Assembly: GCF_002631185.1 (NCBI RefSeq)
Contig: NZ_PDNU01000021.1
Location: 60,657-124,656, forward strand
Reading direction: 5' to 3'
Length of the DNA: 64,000 bases
Source: Teichococcus rhizosphaerae
GTDB lineage: Bacteria > Pseudomonadota > Alphaproteobacteria > Acetobacterales > Acetobacteraceae
The notes under the pieces were generated by a model. It was not told the origin of the DNA and searched no databases. It was given only the letters and a program-made list of their open reading frames with translations. Positions 37,776-46,932 of this stretch are shown piece by piece (position 1 is the stretch's first letter; every line of letters starts with the position of its first letter). The position numbers were made by a program, and so were the translations under genes.

Positions 37776-38275
37776 CAAGCTCTCCTAAGATAAGAGGTGC
37801 TGGCGCCAAGGCCGCTGTGTTCGACAGTCGTCCCGAGGCTTTGACGAACCATGCCCTCCGTCGAACGGCCGCTCGCCTTGCTCCACCCAGCCACGTCGGG
37901 ACGTCCCGGCTTGCTTTGAAGAAGGAGTCGATACCGCGCCTCGCTCGGAACCAGCCCCGCCTTTCTGATGGCGTATTTGAGCTGCTCGGTATCCGTCCAA
38001 AAACCGCCATCGCCTCCGGACCAGCCATAGGCGATGTCGATGTCCCACCGGACAATCAGCGCGTCCGTTCTCGGGTTGTAGATTTCCAGCTTTACGGTTT
38101 CGAGATCGCCAGTGTTCAACCAGGTCTGCACACCGCGCATGTGCAGTTCCCAGTCGCCGACAAACTCGGTTGGATCGAGGCCCACAAGGCGGATGATGTC
38201 CTTCAAGCTTTTGAGGATGTTGTCAGCCACATAGGTGACAGAGTGGGTATAGGTGTTGACAGCGACGCTGGTCAT
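37775..38275 (-). CDS. Bacterial HORMA-domain protein (CBASS sensor)
   Basis: A 166-residue HORMA protein starting [20 protein letters not shown], with [13 protein letters not shown] and RYAIR-like and [11 protein letters not shown] segments of the bacterial HORMA family. In type III CBASS it binds a closure-motif peptide and activates the CD-NTase. The start is 4 bp inside the preceding gene's end, so the operon is tightly coupled. Confidence 0.88.
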   Translation of the reverse strand: MTSVAVNTYTHSVTYVADNILKSLKDIIRLVGLDPTEFVGDWELHMRGVQTWLNTGDLETVKLEIYNPRTDALIVRWDIDIAYGWSGGDGGFWTDTEQLKYAIRKAGLVPSEARYRLLLQSKPGRPDVAGWSKASGRSTEGMVRQSLGTTVEHSGLGASTSYLRRA

Positions 38276-38748
38276 GAGCCCAGAAACCCTTTCGGATCGA
38301 ATATAAGGGTCTGTGATTTCGTGGTCGCCGACTCGTCTGCGCTGGAGACAGCCGCATCAAGATCGCGCGCCGTGATGCGTGTGCTGTGCTTTTTGAGCGC
38401 AGCCTGGACCCATGCGAGATCGTCCGCCAGGCAAGGCAGCGATACCCGCCAATCCCCTTTCAGCGGGTCAAAGCCAAGGGAGTCTTCATTCGCACCGGAA
38501 CCGTCGATGGCGTCATCGTCATAGAGGCAATAGATGCGCGTGCGCGGACCATCGCAGGTGACTGTGATCGCGGCGTCCTTGGGCGCCTGATCAGCGATCA
38601 CACTGGCGGCGACACCGGTGACGGCAAGAAGCTCCGTCCGTGCATCTCCTGCCTTGCCCTGAGTCAAGAGATCAACGATCGCCGTCCAGGTCCGTGAGGC
38701 GTCGCGCTCGGGCGTACTCTTGAATGTGCGGCTGGCAACGGTGCTCAT
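38272..38748 (-). CDS. Second HORMA-type protein of the CBASS operon
   Basis: A 158-residue protein (start ATG 38748, [20 protein letters not shown]). Sequence similarity to the first HORMA protein is not evident by eye. The size, a position between TRIP13 and HORMA, and known two-HORMA CBASS operons (Pseudomonas type) indicate a second HORMA-like subunit. The longer frame from 39009 overlaps TRIP13 and is rejected. Name by context, so moderate confidence. Confidence 0.6.
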   Translation of the reverse strand: MSTVASRTFKSTPERDASRTWTAIVDLLTQGKAGDARTELLAVTGVAASVIADQAPKDAAITVTCDGPRTRIYCLYDDDAIDGSGANEDSLGFDPLKGDWRVSLPCLADDLAWVQAALKKHSTRITARDLDAAVSSADESATTKSQTLIFDPKGFLGS

Positions 38749-39668
38749 GACGCCTTGCCTCCCGACATACGGCCCGCCTTGGCAGCGCGCGCCGCGCCTA
38801 ACAGATCCTCGAGCGTGACGCGTTCGGGATTCATGGCCGTTTGCGGGCTGCTGGCCAAGGCGTTGGCCACCATCTTGCGGATGGCGCGTCCGTCGAGCCC
38901 GACGCATTCGGCCGCGCAGCGGTCGAAACCCGAGGTCGTCGGCAGCTTCGCGATGGCTGGATAGGTCTTGCCGAGACCAGTCAGGCAATCCTTCAGGATA
39001 AGCCCGCACGCTTCACGATCGGGCAGCGGCACATGGACGACCAGGTCACAGCGCGAGGTGAAGGCCGCGTCGACCGCCTCGGGAAAGTTGCTGGTGGCAA
39101 GGAACAGCAGGTTCGGATGCCGTTCGGCCAGAGCGTCAAGTTGAACGAGCACGGCATCGGTTGCGCGGTGGATATCGATCGGATTGGCCTCCAGGCTCAT
39201 TTTCGACCGGTCCGCGGCAAGCGTCTCGACTTCATCGAGGAGCACAATCGTCGGTCCTGCGGCGGCCGCTTCGGCGATCGACTGTGAGAACAGCTCCGAG
39301 ACCGCACGCTGGGTCTTGCCCATCGCCGAACTGGTTAGCGCGTGGGGCTCGACTTCGAGCAGGCGGAACCCGCCGCCAGGAAATGTCTCGGCGGTACGAT
39401 GTGCCAATCCGCGAGCGAGAGATGTCTTGCCGGTCCCTGGTGGTCCGACAAGCATAATGACGCCGTGGAGCGGAATAACACTACGGTCGACCTTACCGCG
39501 CATCGTGAAGTTCAGCATCGCCTGCGAGAGGAGCTGGGCCTTCAGGCGCTCGTCCAGGATGATCGAATTCCAGAGTGCTCCGAGCGCGGGATCGGGAAGC
39601 CGGCGTGCGCGCTGGATGCCCTTGGGTTGATTGAAGTCCTCGTTCTGCACCGCCGTCAGCTTCTGCAT
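38745..39668 (-). CDS. TRIP13/Pch2-like AAA+ ATPase (CBASS remodeller)
   Basis: A 307-residue AAA+ ATPase. Walker A GPPGTGKTS is at residues 75-83, Walker B IVLLDEVET at 141-149, with TSNFPEAVDAAFTSRCD as sensor-1/arginine-finger region. In type III CBASS it opens HORMA proteins and so turns off CD-NTase activation. It is the first gene of the minus-strand operon TRIP13, HORMA-like, HORMA, CD-NTase, nucC; its stop overlaps the next start by 4 bp. Confidence 0.9.
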   Translation of the reverse strand: MQKLTAVQNEDFNQPKGIQRARRLPDPALGALWNSIILDERLKAQLLSQAMLNFTMRGKVDRSVIPLHGVIMLVGPPGTGKTSLARGLAHRTAETFPGGGFRLLEVEPHALTSSAMGKTQRAVSELFSQSIAEAAAAGPTIVLLDEVETLAADRSKMSLEANPIDIHRATDAVLVQLDALAERHPNLLFLATSNFPEAVDAAFTSRCDLVVHVPLPDREACGLILKDCLTGLGKTYPAIAKLPTTSGFDRCAAECVGLDGRAIRKMVANALASSPQTAMNPERVTLEDLLGAARAAKAGRMSGGKAS

Positions 39669-39751
39669 CGTGATCGTCCTCGCGTCGCCTGCCTGGCGGG
39701 TTGAATGCGAAAGTTGGAAAAACTGAGCCCAAGCGGCTGCGGCCGCTGGGC

Positions 39752-39973
39752 TTACCCCTTCGGAGGGAAGGGATCGTTGCCGTAGGAGTTGGCGTCCCGG
39801 ATGCGACCGTCGGGACGGTGTATCACCACCTCGCCGCGCTCGCGGATCGCGGTGTTGCGCGCTGCTTCGGTTGCCTGCGCCTGGGTGCTGTGTGTCGTTC
39901 CCACGCGGGAAGCTCCCTCACGGCGCGTCGCCCAACCGGAATCGTGGGGAACGACATGGATGCGTTTTGACAT
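39752..39973 (-). CDS. DUF2188 family protein
   Basis: A 73-residue small protein beginning MSKRIHVVPHDSGWATRREG. GWATRREGA followed by ATEAARNTA and GEVVIHRPDGRIRDANSYGN is the DUF2188 pattern. It is a frequent ICE and genome-island protein of unknown role. It is divergent from the XRE-ImmA-exonuclease operon and shares its promoter region. Confidence 0.85.
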   Translation of the reverse strand: MSKRIHVVPHDSGWATRREGASRVGTTHSTQAQATEAARNTAIRERGEVVIHRPDGRIRDANSYGNDPFPPKG

Positions 39974-40137
39974 TCTGACTTCCTTCCTGCTCGCCGCTGC
40001 CCGAATCGGACATTCACCGACGCCTAACCAATTTCAGGACGCTGGATTGTTGTCAATACACACATTTTAAATGACAATATTAAGCACATTGTGTTTGTGA
40101 CATTGACATCGTGCGGTGTGGAACGCAAACATTGGGA
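39974..40137. promoter_or_regulatory. Divergent promoter and operator region
   Basis: An AT-rich segment between divergent genes. TTGTCA at 40050-40055 and TGACAA at 40072-40077 form an inverted repeat whose halves can act as -35 boxes in opposite directions, each with a GACAA-type -10 at 17-bp spacing. A site here bound by the XRE protein of 40138 would control both directions. Confidence 0.45.
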
Positions 40138-40491
40138 ATGCCAGATGAGTCGATCTATGTAGCGTTCGGGAAGCTTGTCGCTTCGAGGCGAAAGACACTT
40201 GAACTCACCCAAGCCGAGCTGGCAGCCAAAGTGGGTATGTCGCGTGCGTCAGTGGCAAATATCGAGAGCGGCCGGCAGAACGTGTTGTTGCATCACGTCT
40301 ACAGTCTCGCGTCGGCGCTGGAATTTTCAAAGCCCGCCGATTTGCTACCCGCCGTGCCAAAACCACAGCCCCGTGAGGATATGCAGATGATCTTGTCAGA
40401 CGAAACAGTGACCGCTCGCGGCAAGGCGCAGATCAATGATCTGATCGCGGATGCGCTTGCGCGCCATAGTTCCGGAAGAGCCGGGTCGTGA
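40138..40491 (+). CDS. XRE-family regulator (with ImmA/IrrE partner)
   Basis: A 117-residue protein. Residues 5-60 are a clear HTH (VAFGKLVASRRKTLELTQAE, VGMSRASVANIESGRQNV), followed by a helical tail. The ATG at 40138 has GGGA at about 5 nt; a GTG at 40111 is an alternative. The end overlaps the ImmA/IrrE gene by 4 bp. Such pairs are ICE or phage repressors cleaved by the metalloprotease, as in ICEBs1. Confidence 0.88.
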   Translation: MPDESIYVAFGKLVASRRKTLELTQAELAAKVGMSRASVANIESGRQNVLLHHVYSLASALEFSKPADLLPAVPKPQPREDMQMILSDETVTARGKAQINDLIADALARHSSGRAGS

Positions 40492-41009
40492 CCGCCAACC
40501 CCGAAATGGCGCGGGAAGCTGCGCGCAGGATGTTGCGGGAGTTCGGAGTGAAGGGAGCCCCAGTTCCCATTGAGCGCATTATCAAGGCTAGGAACGTTGT
40601 ACTTCAGTATGCGCCTCTGGAGGACGATCTCTCCGGCATGGCCTTCATAAAGGACGGCATCGGTATCATCGGCGTGAACGCCTTGCATCACCCGAACCGG
40701 CAACGGTTTACGGCCGCACATGAGCTTGGGCATCATGTGTTGCATGCCGCGAATATCCAGAAGGCCGTGCATGTCGACAAAGGGTTTCGGGTTCTGTTGC
40801 GCGATGACGTCTCGTCACAGGGAATCGACCCTCTGGAAATCGAGGCCAACGCATTTGCGTCTGAGCTACTTATGCCTCGAGAATTCCTTGCGAATGCCCT
40901 GGACGCTAGTGGACTGGACATGGAGGATGACGTCGGGATTGAGGTGCTTGCAAAAAAGTTCCGGGTGAGTGCATCCGCGATGCGGTTCCGCCTAGCGAGT
41001 CATTTCTAG
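40488..41009 (+). CDS. ImmA/IrrE-family metallopeptidase
   Basis: A 173-residue zinc metallopeptidase (GTG start at 40488, coupled to the XRE stop). HELGHH at 78-83 is the zinc motif, followed by the helix with EIEANAFASELLMP, the third-ligand region of the family. It should cleave the XRE repressor upstream on a signal and thereby release transcription of this operon. Confidence 0.9.
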   Translation: MTANPEMAREAARRMLREFGVKGAPVPIERIIKARNVVLQYAPLEDDLSGMAFIKDGIGIIGVNALHHPNRQRFTAAHELGHHVLHAANIQKAVHVDKGFRVLLRDDVSSQGIDPLEIEANAFASELLMPREFLANALDASGLDMEDDVGIEVLAKKFRVSASAMRFRLASHF

Positions 41010-41023
41010 GCGAGGGGGTGTGT

Positions 41024-42445
41024 ATGGGCTTCGTATTCTTCGACACGGAGACAACGGGGCTCAGGCATGGTTTCGATCAGATCGTGCATTTCGCGGCAAT
41101 ACGGACTGACAACGATCTCAACGAGGTCGATCGGTTCGAGGCGCGCTCACGTCTTTTGCCGCATGTCGTTCCCCACCCGAGCGCACTTCTGACAAACGGG
41201 CTGCCAATTGAACGCCTCACCGATGAGGGGTTGCCGTCGCACTATCAGATGGTCCTCCTTATCCGAGAAAAGCTCCTGTGCTGGTCTCCGTCGATTTTTG
41301 TGGGCTACAACTCCATCCGGTTCGACGAGGAAATGCTCAGGCACGCATTTTTTCAGACGCTGCAGCCAGCTTATCTCACCAGCAGCCACGGTAATTCCCG
41401 CGCCGATGTTCTGGGCCTTGTAATGGCGGCGGCGGGTCTATCACCGGCCAGCCTGTCTGTTCCCTACGGGCCAGAAGGGCGCCCGATTTTTCGTCTGGAA
41501 CAGCTTGCATCGGCAAATGACGTTGCTCACACAGACGCGCACGACGCTATGGGTGATGTGGTTGCCACGCTCGGTCTTTGCCGCCGCGTCCATGAACGAT
41601 CGCCCGAACTCTGGCATCGCTTCGTGCGCTTTTCGAAGAAAGCGACTGTTGGAGATTTCGTCGACACCGAAGACGGGTTTTTCCTCACCGAGTTTTTTGG
41701 CAATGCGCCCTATCACACGCCGGTTGTGTGTATCGGCGCAGATCCGGATCAGCCCAATGGTAGGTTCTGCTTACGTTTGGACGTCGCCCGCGAAGAGCTT
41801 GCTGTGATGACGGAAGAGGCGTTCCAGAGCTACTTGTCAGCAAAACCAAGTCCTGTCCGAAGGCTCCGAATCAATGCTGCCCCTACATTGACAGCTTTCT
41901 ACGATGCGCCCGACGCCATGCTCGACGGCGCCGACATTGATGATCTGGAGAGACGTGCCCGGAGCATCAAGGAAGATACGGCGCTGCGCTCTCGGATCAT
42001 TGAGGCCTTCGTGGCGACGCGAGCACGTCGTTCGCCGTCTAGCCATGTGGAAGGGCGGATCTACGAGGGCTTTCCTGGTCGAGATGACGAGGATCGCATG
42101 GCAAAATTCCATACCGTGGGTTGGGGGGAGGCGGCGGCCATCGTTCAAGAATTTGACGATGAACGGCTCCGGGTTTTTGGTCGGCGATTGATCTACTACG
42201 GCGGCCGGTCGGCCTTGTCGGATGACGTGAAGCTTGGTGTGGAGTGTGACTTGACCGACCGTCTGATAGACCATGCCGCTGGGGGCTTTACGCTGCGTCA
42301 GGCGCTTGACGAGACGGAGCGGCTGTTGGCTGAAAATGGTGCTGACGCCAACGGGATCTTGTCCAGCTATCGCGAATACCTCACTCATCGTATCAAACGT
42401 GTAACGGAGTTCCGCGCCCGGCGGTTTGTCGTCGAGCCGCGTTAG
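41024..42445 (+). CDS. ExoI-like 3'-5' exonuclease (DEDDh, DnaQ type)
   Basis: A 473-residue exonuclease. FFDTETTGL (D7, E9) is ExoI, YNSIRFDEEML ExoII, and HTDAHDAMGDV at about 169-179 ExoIII with the DEDDh histidine. The C-terminal half resembles exodeoxyribonuclease I (SbcB). It may degrade single-stranded DNA, for example during transfer, phage attack or recombination. The ATG at 41024 is better placed from GAGGG than the GTG at 41018. It follows immA by 14 bp, so it is likely under the XRE/ImmA switch. Confidence 0.87.
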   Translation: MGFVFFDTETTGLRHGFDQIVHFAAIRTDNDLNEVDRFEARSRLLPHVVPHPSALLTNGLPIERLTDEGLPSHYQMVLLIREKLLCWSPSIFVGYNSIRFDEEMLRHAFFQTLQPAYLTSSHGNSRADVLGLVMAAAGLSPASLSVPYGPEGRPIFRLEQLASANDVAHTDAHDAMGDVVATLGLCRRVHERSPELWHRFVRFSKKATVGDFVDTEDGFFLTEFFGNAPYHTPVVCIGADPDQPNGRFCLRLDVAREELAVMTEEAFQSYLSAKPSPVRRLRINAAPTLTAFYDAPDAMLDGADIDDLERRARSIKEDTALRSRIIEAFVATRARRSPSSHVEGRIYEGFPGRDDEDRMAKFHTVGWGEAAAIVQEFDDERLRVFGRRLIYYGGRSALSDDVKLGVECDLTDRLIDHAAGGFTLRQALDETERLLAENGADANGILSSYREYLTHRIKRVTEFRARRFVVEPR

Positions 42446-42908
42446 CGCGCCCAAGCGCCGTCGATGGGGGTGGAGCAATCAGGCTTCAGCACTCACTCGA
42501 TTCAAGGTACGTATGCTGCTAAATGACGTTGATGTTCCTTTCGGGCAGTCCTCTGAGTAACGCTCGGCAGGCAAAAGAACGGGCTCTGAGCGGCGATTGA
42601 CCTCGATAGATGCCGGACCCGCGAAAATATTTTTCTGGCAGTTTTCCCAATGAAATCAAAAGCGTACAATTTTGACGGCCATGCAATCGGAAAATGGCCG
42701 TCGAAATGGGGTGTTATCCTATAGTTTTCAAAGCCTTATAGGCTATCTGAACAATCGAGTGGGAGTGAGGCGCCGGGAGGGCCGGGGCGCTTCCGCCCGC
42801 CGCGCCGCTCCCTGACAGGGGGGGCGCCGCGCGGCCGTGAAGCCGCAGGCGCCCTGGCGGCGTTTCCACCCGCGAGGGCCGAAGGCCCAGCAGGAGGAGA
42901 TGCCGGCC
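42446..42908. other. Non-coding transition: probable right end of the element
   Basis: No gene is visible to 42,908. The stretch to about 42,760 is much AT-richer than the chromosome that follows. A hairpin GACGGCCAT/ATGGCCGTC at 42674-42702 and a small dyad AGCCT-TAT-AGGCT at 42732-42744 lie close to the composition change. No tRNA or integrase is present, so the att site is inferred from composition alone. The part from 42,780 to 42,908 is the leader of the lipoprotein gene. Confidence 0.5.
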
Positions 42909-44261
42909 ATGACCCAGCACAAGCCCGGGCGGAGCCGGGCCATGCCCGTGCGGAGACGGCGCCGCCTGCTGCCGCTGGCCCTGCTGCTGCTGCCGCTCGC
43001 CGCCTGCGGCGGCAGCCCCGCGCTGCCGGAAGCGGCCGGCTATGGCCCGGAGCCGCTGCTGCCCGAGCCGCGCGAGGAACTGCTGCCCACCCTGAAGGTC
43101 GCCAGGGCCACGGGCTGGCCGGAAGGCGCGGCGCCGAGCCCGGCGGCGGGGCTGCGCGTGCGGGCCTTCGCCCGCGGGCTCGACCATCCGCGCTGGCTCT
43201 ACGAACTGCCCAATGGCGATATCCTGGTGGCCGAGAGCAACGCGCCGCCCAAGCCGGAAGGAATGGAGGGCGGCCTGCGTGCCTGGGTGCAGGGGCTGGT
43301 GATGAAGCGCGCCGGCGCCCGCACGCCCAGCGCCAACCGCATCACCCTGCTGCGCGACGCCGATGGCGATGGCCGCGCCGAGACCCGCGCCGCCTTCCTG
43401 GAAGGGCTGAACTCCCCCTTCGGCATGGCCCTGGTGGGCGGCGACCTCTACGTCGCCAACGCCGACGCGGTGCTGCGCTTTCCCTATGCGCCGGGCGCCA
43501 CCCGCATCGACGCGCCGGGCGAGACGCTGGCCGGGCTGCCGGCGGGGCGCAACCACCACTGGACCAAGAGCCTGGTGGCCAGCCCGGATGGCGCGAGGCT
43601 CTATGTCGGCGTGGGCTCCAACTCCAACGTGGCCGAGCACGGCATGGAGGAGGAGCGGGACCGCGCCGCCGTGCTGGAGATCGACCGGGCGACGGGCGCG
43701 CGGCGCGTCTTCGCCTCCGGCCTGCGCAACCCGGTGGGCCTGGCCTGGAACCCGCAAAGCGGCGCGCTCTGGGCGGCGGTGAACGAGCGCGACGAGATCG
43801 GCCACGACCTGGTGCCGGACTACATGACCGCCCTGCGGCCGGGCGGCTTCTATGGCTGGCCCTACAGCTATTTCGGCCGGCATGTGGATGCGCGGGTTTC
43901 GCCGCAGCGGCCGGAGCTGGTGGCGCGCGCCATCGTGCCCGACTACGCGCTGGGCGCGCACACCGCCTCGCTCGGCCTCGCCTTCCTGCCGGACGAGCGG
44001 CTGGTGCCGGGCATGGCGGGGGCGGCGGTGGTGGGCCAGCACGGCTCCTGGAACCGCGACCCGCCGGCCGGCTACCGCGTCATCCTGGTGCCGTTCCGCG
44101 AGGGGCGGCCGCAGGGCGCGCCGGTGGAGCTGCTGACCGGCTTCCGCACGCCGGAGGGCGAGGCGCGCGGCCGCCCCGTGGGCGTGCTGCCCACCCGCGA
44201 CGGCGCCCTGCTGGTCGCGGACGACGTGGGCAACGTCGTCTGGCGCCTGTCGCGGGAATGA
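42909..44261 (+). CDS. Sorbosone-dehydrogenase-like lipoprotein (PQQ beta-propeller)
   Basis: A 450-residue exported protein of the glucose/sorbosone dehydrogenase family. The lipobox PLAACGG follows a Leu-rich signal peptide (after RRRRR), so it is probably anchored as a lipoprotein. Blade motifs include [31 protein letters not shown] and [11 protein letters not shown]. The likely role is PQQ-dependent sugar or aldehyde oxidation in the periplasm. Start chosen at ATG 42909, with AGGAGGAG upstream; 42900 is possible. It is convergent with the MFS gene. Confidence 0.82.
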   Translation: MTQHKPGRSRAMPVRRRRRLLPLALLLLPLAACGGSPALPEAAGYGPEPLLPEPREELLPTLKVARATGWPEGAAPSPAAGLRVRAFARGLDHPRWLYELPNGDILVAESNAPPKPEGMEGGLRAWVQGLVMKRAGARTPSANRITLLRDADGDGRAETRAAFLEGLNSPFGMALVGGDLYVANADAVLRFPYAPGATRIDAPGETLAGLPAGRNHHWTKSLVASPDGARLYVGVGSNSNVAEHGMEEERDRAAVLEIDRATGARRVFASGLRNPVGLAWNPQSGALWAAVNERDEIGHDLVPDYMTALRPGGFYGWPYSYFGRHVDARVSPQRPELVARAIVPDYALGAHTASLGLAFLPDERLVPGMAGAAVVGQHGSWNRDPPAGYRVILVPFREGRPQGAPVELLTGFRTPEGEARGRPVGVLPTRDGALLVADDVGNVVWRLSRE

Positions 44262-44270
44262 GGCCTCCGC

Positions 44271-45455
44271 TCAGCGGGCCTTGCCGGACTGGCGGGGCCG
44301 CAGCCGCTCGGCCGCCACCAGCGCCAGGGCGCCGAGCAGGATCAGCCCGGCCATGGGCCGCGCCGTGCCGTCGGCCAGCTGGCTGAGCAGCACGCCGCTG
44401 AACCCCGCCACGGTGAATTGCAGCGTGCCCATCAGCGCCGAGGCGGCGCCGGCCTGGCTGGCATGGCGGCTGAGCGCGCCCACCGCGGCGTTGGGCAGCA
44501 CCAGGGCGGAGGCGAACATCATGACGCAGACCGGCGCCAGCAGCCCGAGCCATGGCCCGCCCGGCCACAGGAAGGCCTGCGCCGCCATGGCCAGGGCGGC
44601 GGCCAGCACCACCCAGCAGGCGCCGCGCACCAGCCGCCGCGGGCCGAAGCGCAGCAGCAGCGGCGGGTTGCATTGCGAGCCCACGATGAAGCCCGCGGCG
44701 TTGACGCCGAACAGGATGGCGAAGGTGGAGGGGGCGAGCCCGTACTGCCCCACGAACACCCCGGCCGAGCCGCCGACATAGGCGAACATCAGGAACATGG
44801 CGGCGCAGCCCATGGCGACATGGGAATAGAAGCCGCGCTCGCGCAGCACGGACAGGTAGCGCAGCAGCATGTCGGCGGGGCCGAGGCGCAGGCGCCGCTC
44901 GGGCGGCAGCGTCTCGGGCAGCAGGCGCCACACCAGCAGGGCGGAGATCACCGCATAGGCCGCGCTGAACCAGAAGATGGGCCGCCAGGAGCCGAAGGCC
45001 AGCATCAGCCCGCCGATGCTGGGCGCCAGGATCGGCGCCGCGCCCATCACCAGCATCAGGCGCGACATCAGCCGCGCCGCCGCGTGGCCGTCCGCCAGGT
45101 CGCGCACCACGGCGCGCGGCAGCACCATGCTGGCCGAGCCGCCAAAGGCCGCCACGCAGCGCCAGAAGGCCAGCGCCTCGATGTTCAGCGCCAGGGCGCA
45201 GCCGATGGAGCCGATGATGTAGACCACCAGCCCCGCCAGCAGGGGGCGCCGCCGCCCCAGCCGGTCGGCCAGGCTGCCCTGGAAGATCTGTCCGACCGCG
45301 AGGCCCAGGAACCACGCCGCCAGCGTCAGCTCGGCCGAGCCGTGCGCGACGCCGAACTCGGCCTCGATGGTGGGGAAGGCCGGCAGGTACATGTCGATCG
45401 AGAGCGGGCCGATCGCGGTCAGGAAGCCCAGGAGCAGGGGGAGCCAGGACGGCAT
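44271..45455 (-). CDS. Bcr/CflA-type multidrug MFS transporter
   Basis: A 394-residue 12-TM protein of the drug:H+ antiporter-1 (Bcr/CflA) family. TM1 holds FLTAIGPLSIDMYLPAFP, the cytoplasmic loop 2-3 motif A reads GSLADRLGRR, and TM4 has RAVVRDLADG, all family signatures. It should export sulfonamides, bicyclomycin-like drugs or small metabolites. Start ATG 45455; a TTG at 45473 is less likely. It stands divergent from the ABC binding protein gene. Confidence 0.88.
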   Translation of the reverse strand: MPSWLPLLLGFLTAIGPLSIDMYLPAFPTIEAEFGVAHGSAELTLAAWFLGLAVGQIFQGSLADRLGRRRPLLAGLVVYIIGSIGCALALNIEALAFWRCVAAFGGSASMVLPRAVVRDLADGHAAARLMSRLMLVMGAAPILAPSIGGLMLAFGSWRPIFWFSAAYAVISALLVWRLLPETLPPERRLRLGPADMLLRYLSVLRERGFYSHVAMGCAAMFLMFAYVGGSAGVFVGQYGLAPSTFAILFGVNAAGFIVGSQCNPPLLLRFGPRRLVRGACWVVLAAALAMAAQAFLWPGGPWLGLLAPVCVMMFASALVLPNAAVGALSRHASQAGAASALMGTLQFTVAGFSGVLLSQLADGTARPMAGLILLGALALVAAERLRPRQSGKAR

Positions 45456-45831
45456 GGAGGCAATTTCCGGCAAAGGCGGGACAGGAACGGCCGGGCGCTC
45501 CGGGCAGGAAGGGCCGGGGCGGCAGGGCAGGGCGGGCGGGAAGGGGCGGGCCGCCGCTCGGGGGGCCGGAGGTGCGGGCTCATGCCGCGCCGCAGCAAGG
45601 CGTAGCGCCGCCCCGTCCGGTTGGCCATATCAATTCTGCCGGAAGCCGCGCCGCGCCGGCCGCCGGCGTCGAAACGTTGTGCAGTTCGTGGAGCGGTTTG
45701 CATTTTATTCAGCCATTCAGGCTCTGGAGTGCCTTCGAGGGCGGCGTTATTGCCTTGCCTTGCATTGTTTCGGCCCCGAGACTGCCAGGGCCGCCGGCTG
45801 TTGCGGCCGGCCGAGAAACAGGGAGAGCACT
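45456..45831. promoter_or_regulatory. Divergent intergenic region, 376 bp
   Basis: The stretch between the MFS and ABC binding protein genes must hold promoters for both. The section 45,680-45,770 is locally AT-rich, with ATTCAGCC and ATTCAGGC as near-repeats at about 45,707-45,723, and is the best candidate for the plus-strand promoter. No clear -35/-10 pair stands out. Confidence 0.35.
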
Positions 45832-46875
45832 GTGATCCGTTCCGCCCTCACGGTCCTTGGCGGTTTCGCCATGGCCTCCGGCCTCGCCATCTCCGCCCTC
45901 TTCGGCGCCGCGCCCGCCCAGGCCCAGGCGAGCGCCGACACCCTCGCCGCCATCCGCGCCCGGGGCGCGCTGATCTGCGGCGTCACCGGCACCACGGCGG
46001 GCTTCAGCCTGCCCGACAGCCAGGGGGTGATGCGCGGGCTGGACGCGGATTCGTGCCGCGCGGTGGCGGCCGCCATCTTCGGCGACGCGAACAAGATCCG
46101 CTTCGTCAACACCACCTCGCAGAACCGCTTCACCGCCCTGCAATCGGGCGAGCTCGACGTGCTGATCCGCAACACCACCTGGACGCTCTCGCGCGAGGCG
46201 TCGCTGGGCTTCGAGTTCGCCAGCGTCAACTTCTATGACGGCCAGGGCTTCATGGTGAAGAAGTCGCTCGGCGTGGATTCGGCCCTGAAGCTCGACGGCG
46301 CCACCGTCTGCGTGCAGCCGGGCACCACCACCGAGCTGAACCTGGCCGACTATTTCCGCGCCAACGCCATGAAGTTCACGCCCGTGGTGATCGAGAGCAT
46401 CGAGGAGATCCGCACCGCCTTCAATTCCGGCCGCTGCGACGCCTACACCAACGACGCCTCCTCGCTCGCCGCCTTCCGCGCGACGCAGACCAGCCCGGCC
46501 GACTACCTGCTGCTGCCCGAGATCATCTCCAAGGAGCCGCTCGGCGCCGTGGTGCGCAAGGGCGACTGGAAGTTCTTCGACATCGTCCGCTGGGCGCATT
46601 TCGCGCAGGTCACCGCGGAGGAGCTCGGCATGACCAGCCAGAACCTGCAAAGCTTCACCGACAGCAACAACCCCGACGTGCAGCGCTTCATGGGCAGGAG
46701 CGGCGACCTCGGCAAGATGCTGGGCCTCCAGCCCGACTGGGCGGTGAAGATCGTCCAGCAGGTCGGCAATTTCGGCGAGATGTGGGAGCGCAACATCACG
46801 CCGCTCGGCGTGCAGCGCGGCATCAACAACCTCTGGACCAAGGGCGGCCTGCAATACGCGCCGCCGATGCGCTGA
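45832..46875 (+). CDS. Amino-acid ABC transporter substrate-binding protein
   Basis: A 347-residue periplasmic binding protein (SBP_bac_3 type, AapJ/GltI-like size). Signal peptide residues 1-31 end AQAQA. The GVTGTTAGFSLPDSQGVMRG start, DVLIRNTTWTLSREASLG and CVQPGTTTELNLADYF are family signatures. It starts at GTG 45832 with GGGAG upstream. General L-amino acid uptake is likely, but no permease or ATPase gene follows, so it is an orphan or shares a membrane complex encoded elsewhere. Confidence 0.88.
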   Translation: MIRSALTVLGGFAMASGLAISALFGAAPAQAQASADTLAAIRARGALICGVTGTTAGFSLPDSQGVMRGLDADSCRAVAAAIFGDANKIRFVNTTSQNRFTALQSGELDVLIRNTTWTLSREASLGFEFASVNFYDGQGFMVKKSLGVDSALKLDGATVCVQPGTTTELNLADYFRANAMKFTPVVIESIEEIRTAFNSGRCDAYTNDASSLAAFRATQTSPADYLLLPEIISKEPLGAVVRKGDWKFFDIVRWAHFAQVTAEELGMTSQNLQSFTDSNNPDVQRFMGRSGDLGKMLGLQPDWAVKIVQQVGNFGEMWERNITPLGVQRGINNLWTKGGLQYAPPMR

Positions 46876-46932
46876 GGCACGGGGCGCGGGCGGGGAGGGG
46901 GCTGCCCCCTTCCGTCCCGCTCCCGGTCCGGA

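Noticed and set aside
42446..42760. tRNA gene or integrase at the element end
   Set aside because: No cloverleaf sequence or recombinase reading frame could be seen.
42714..44042. 442-codon minus ORF
   Set aside because: Antisense of the sorbosone-dehydrogenase-like gene; His- and Arg-rich translation.
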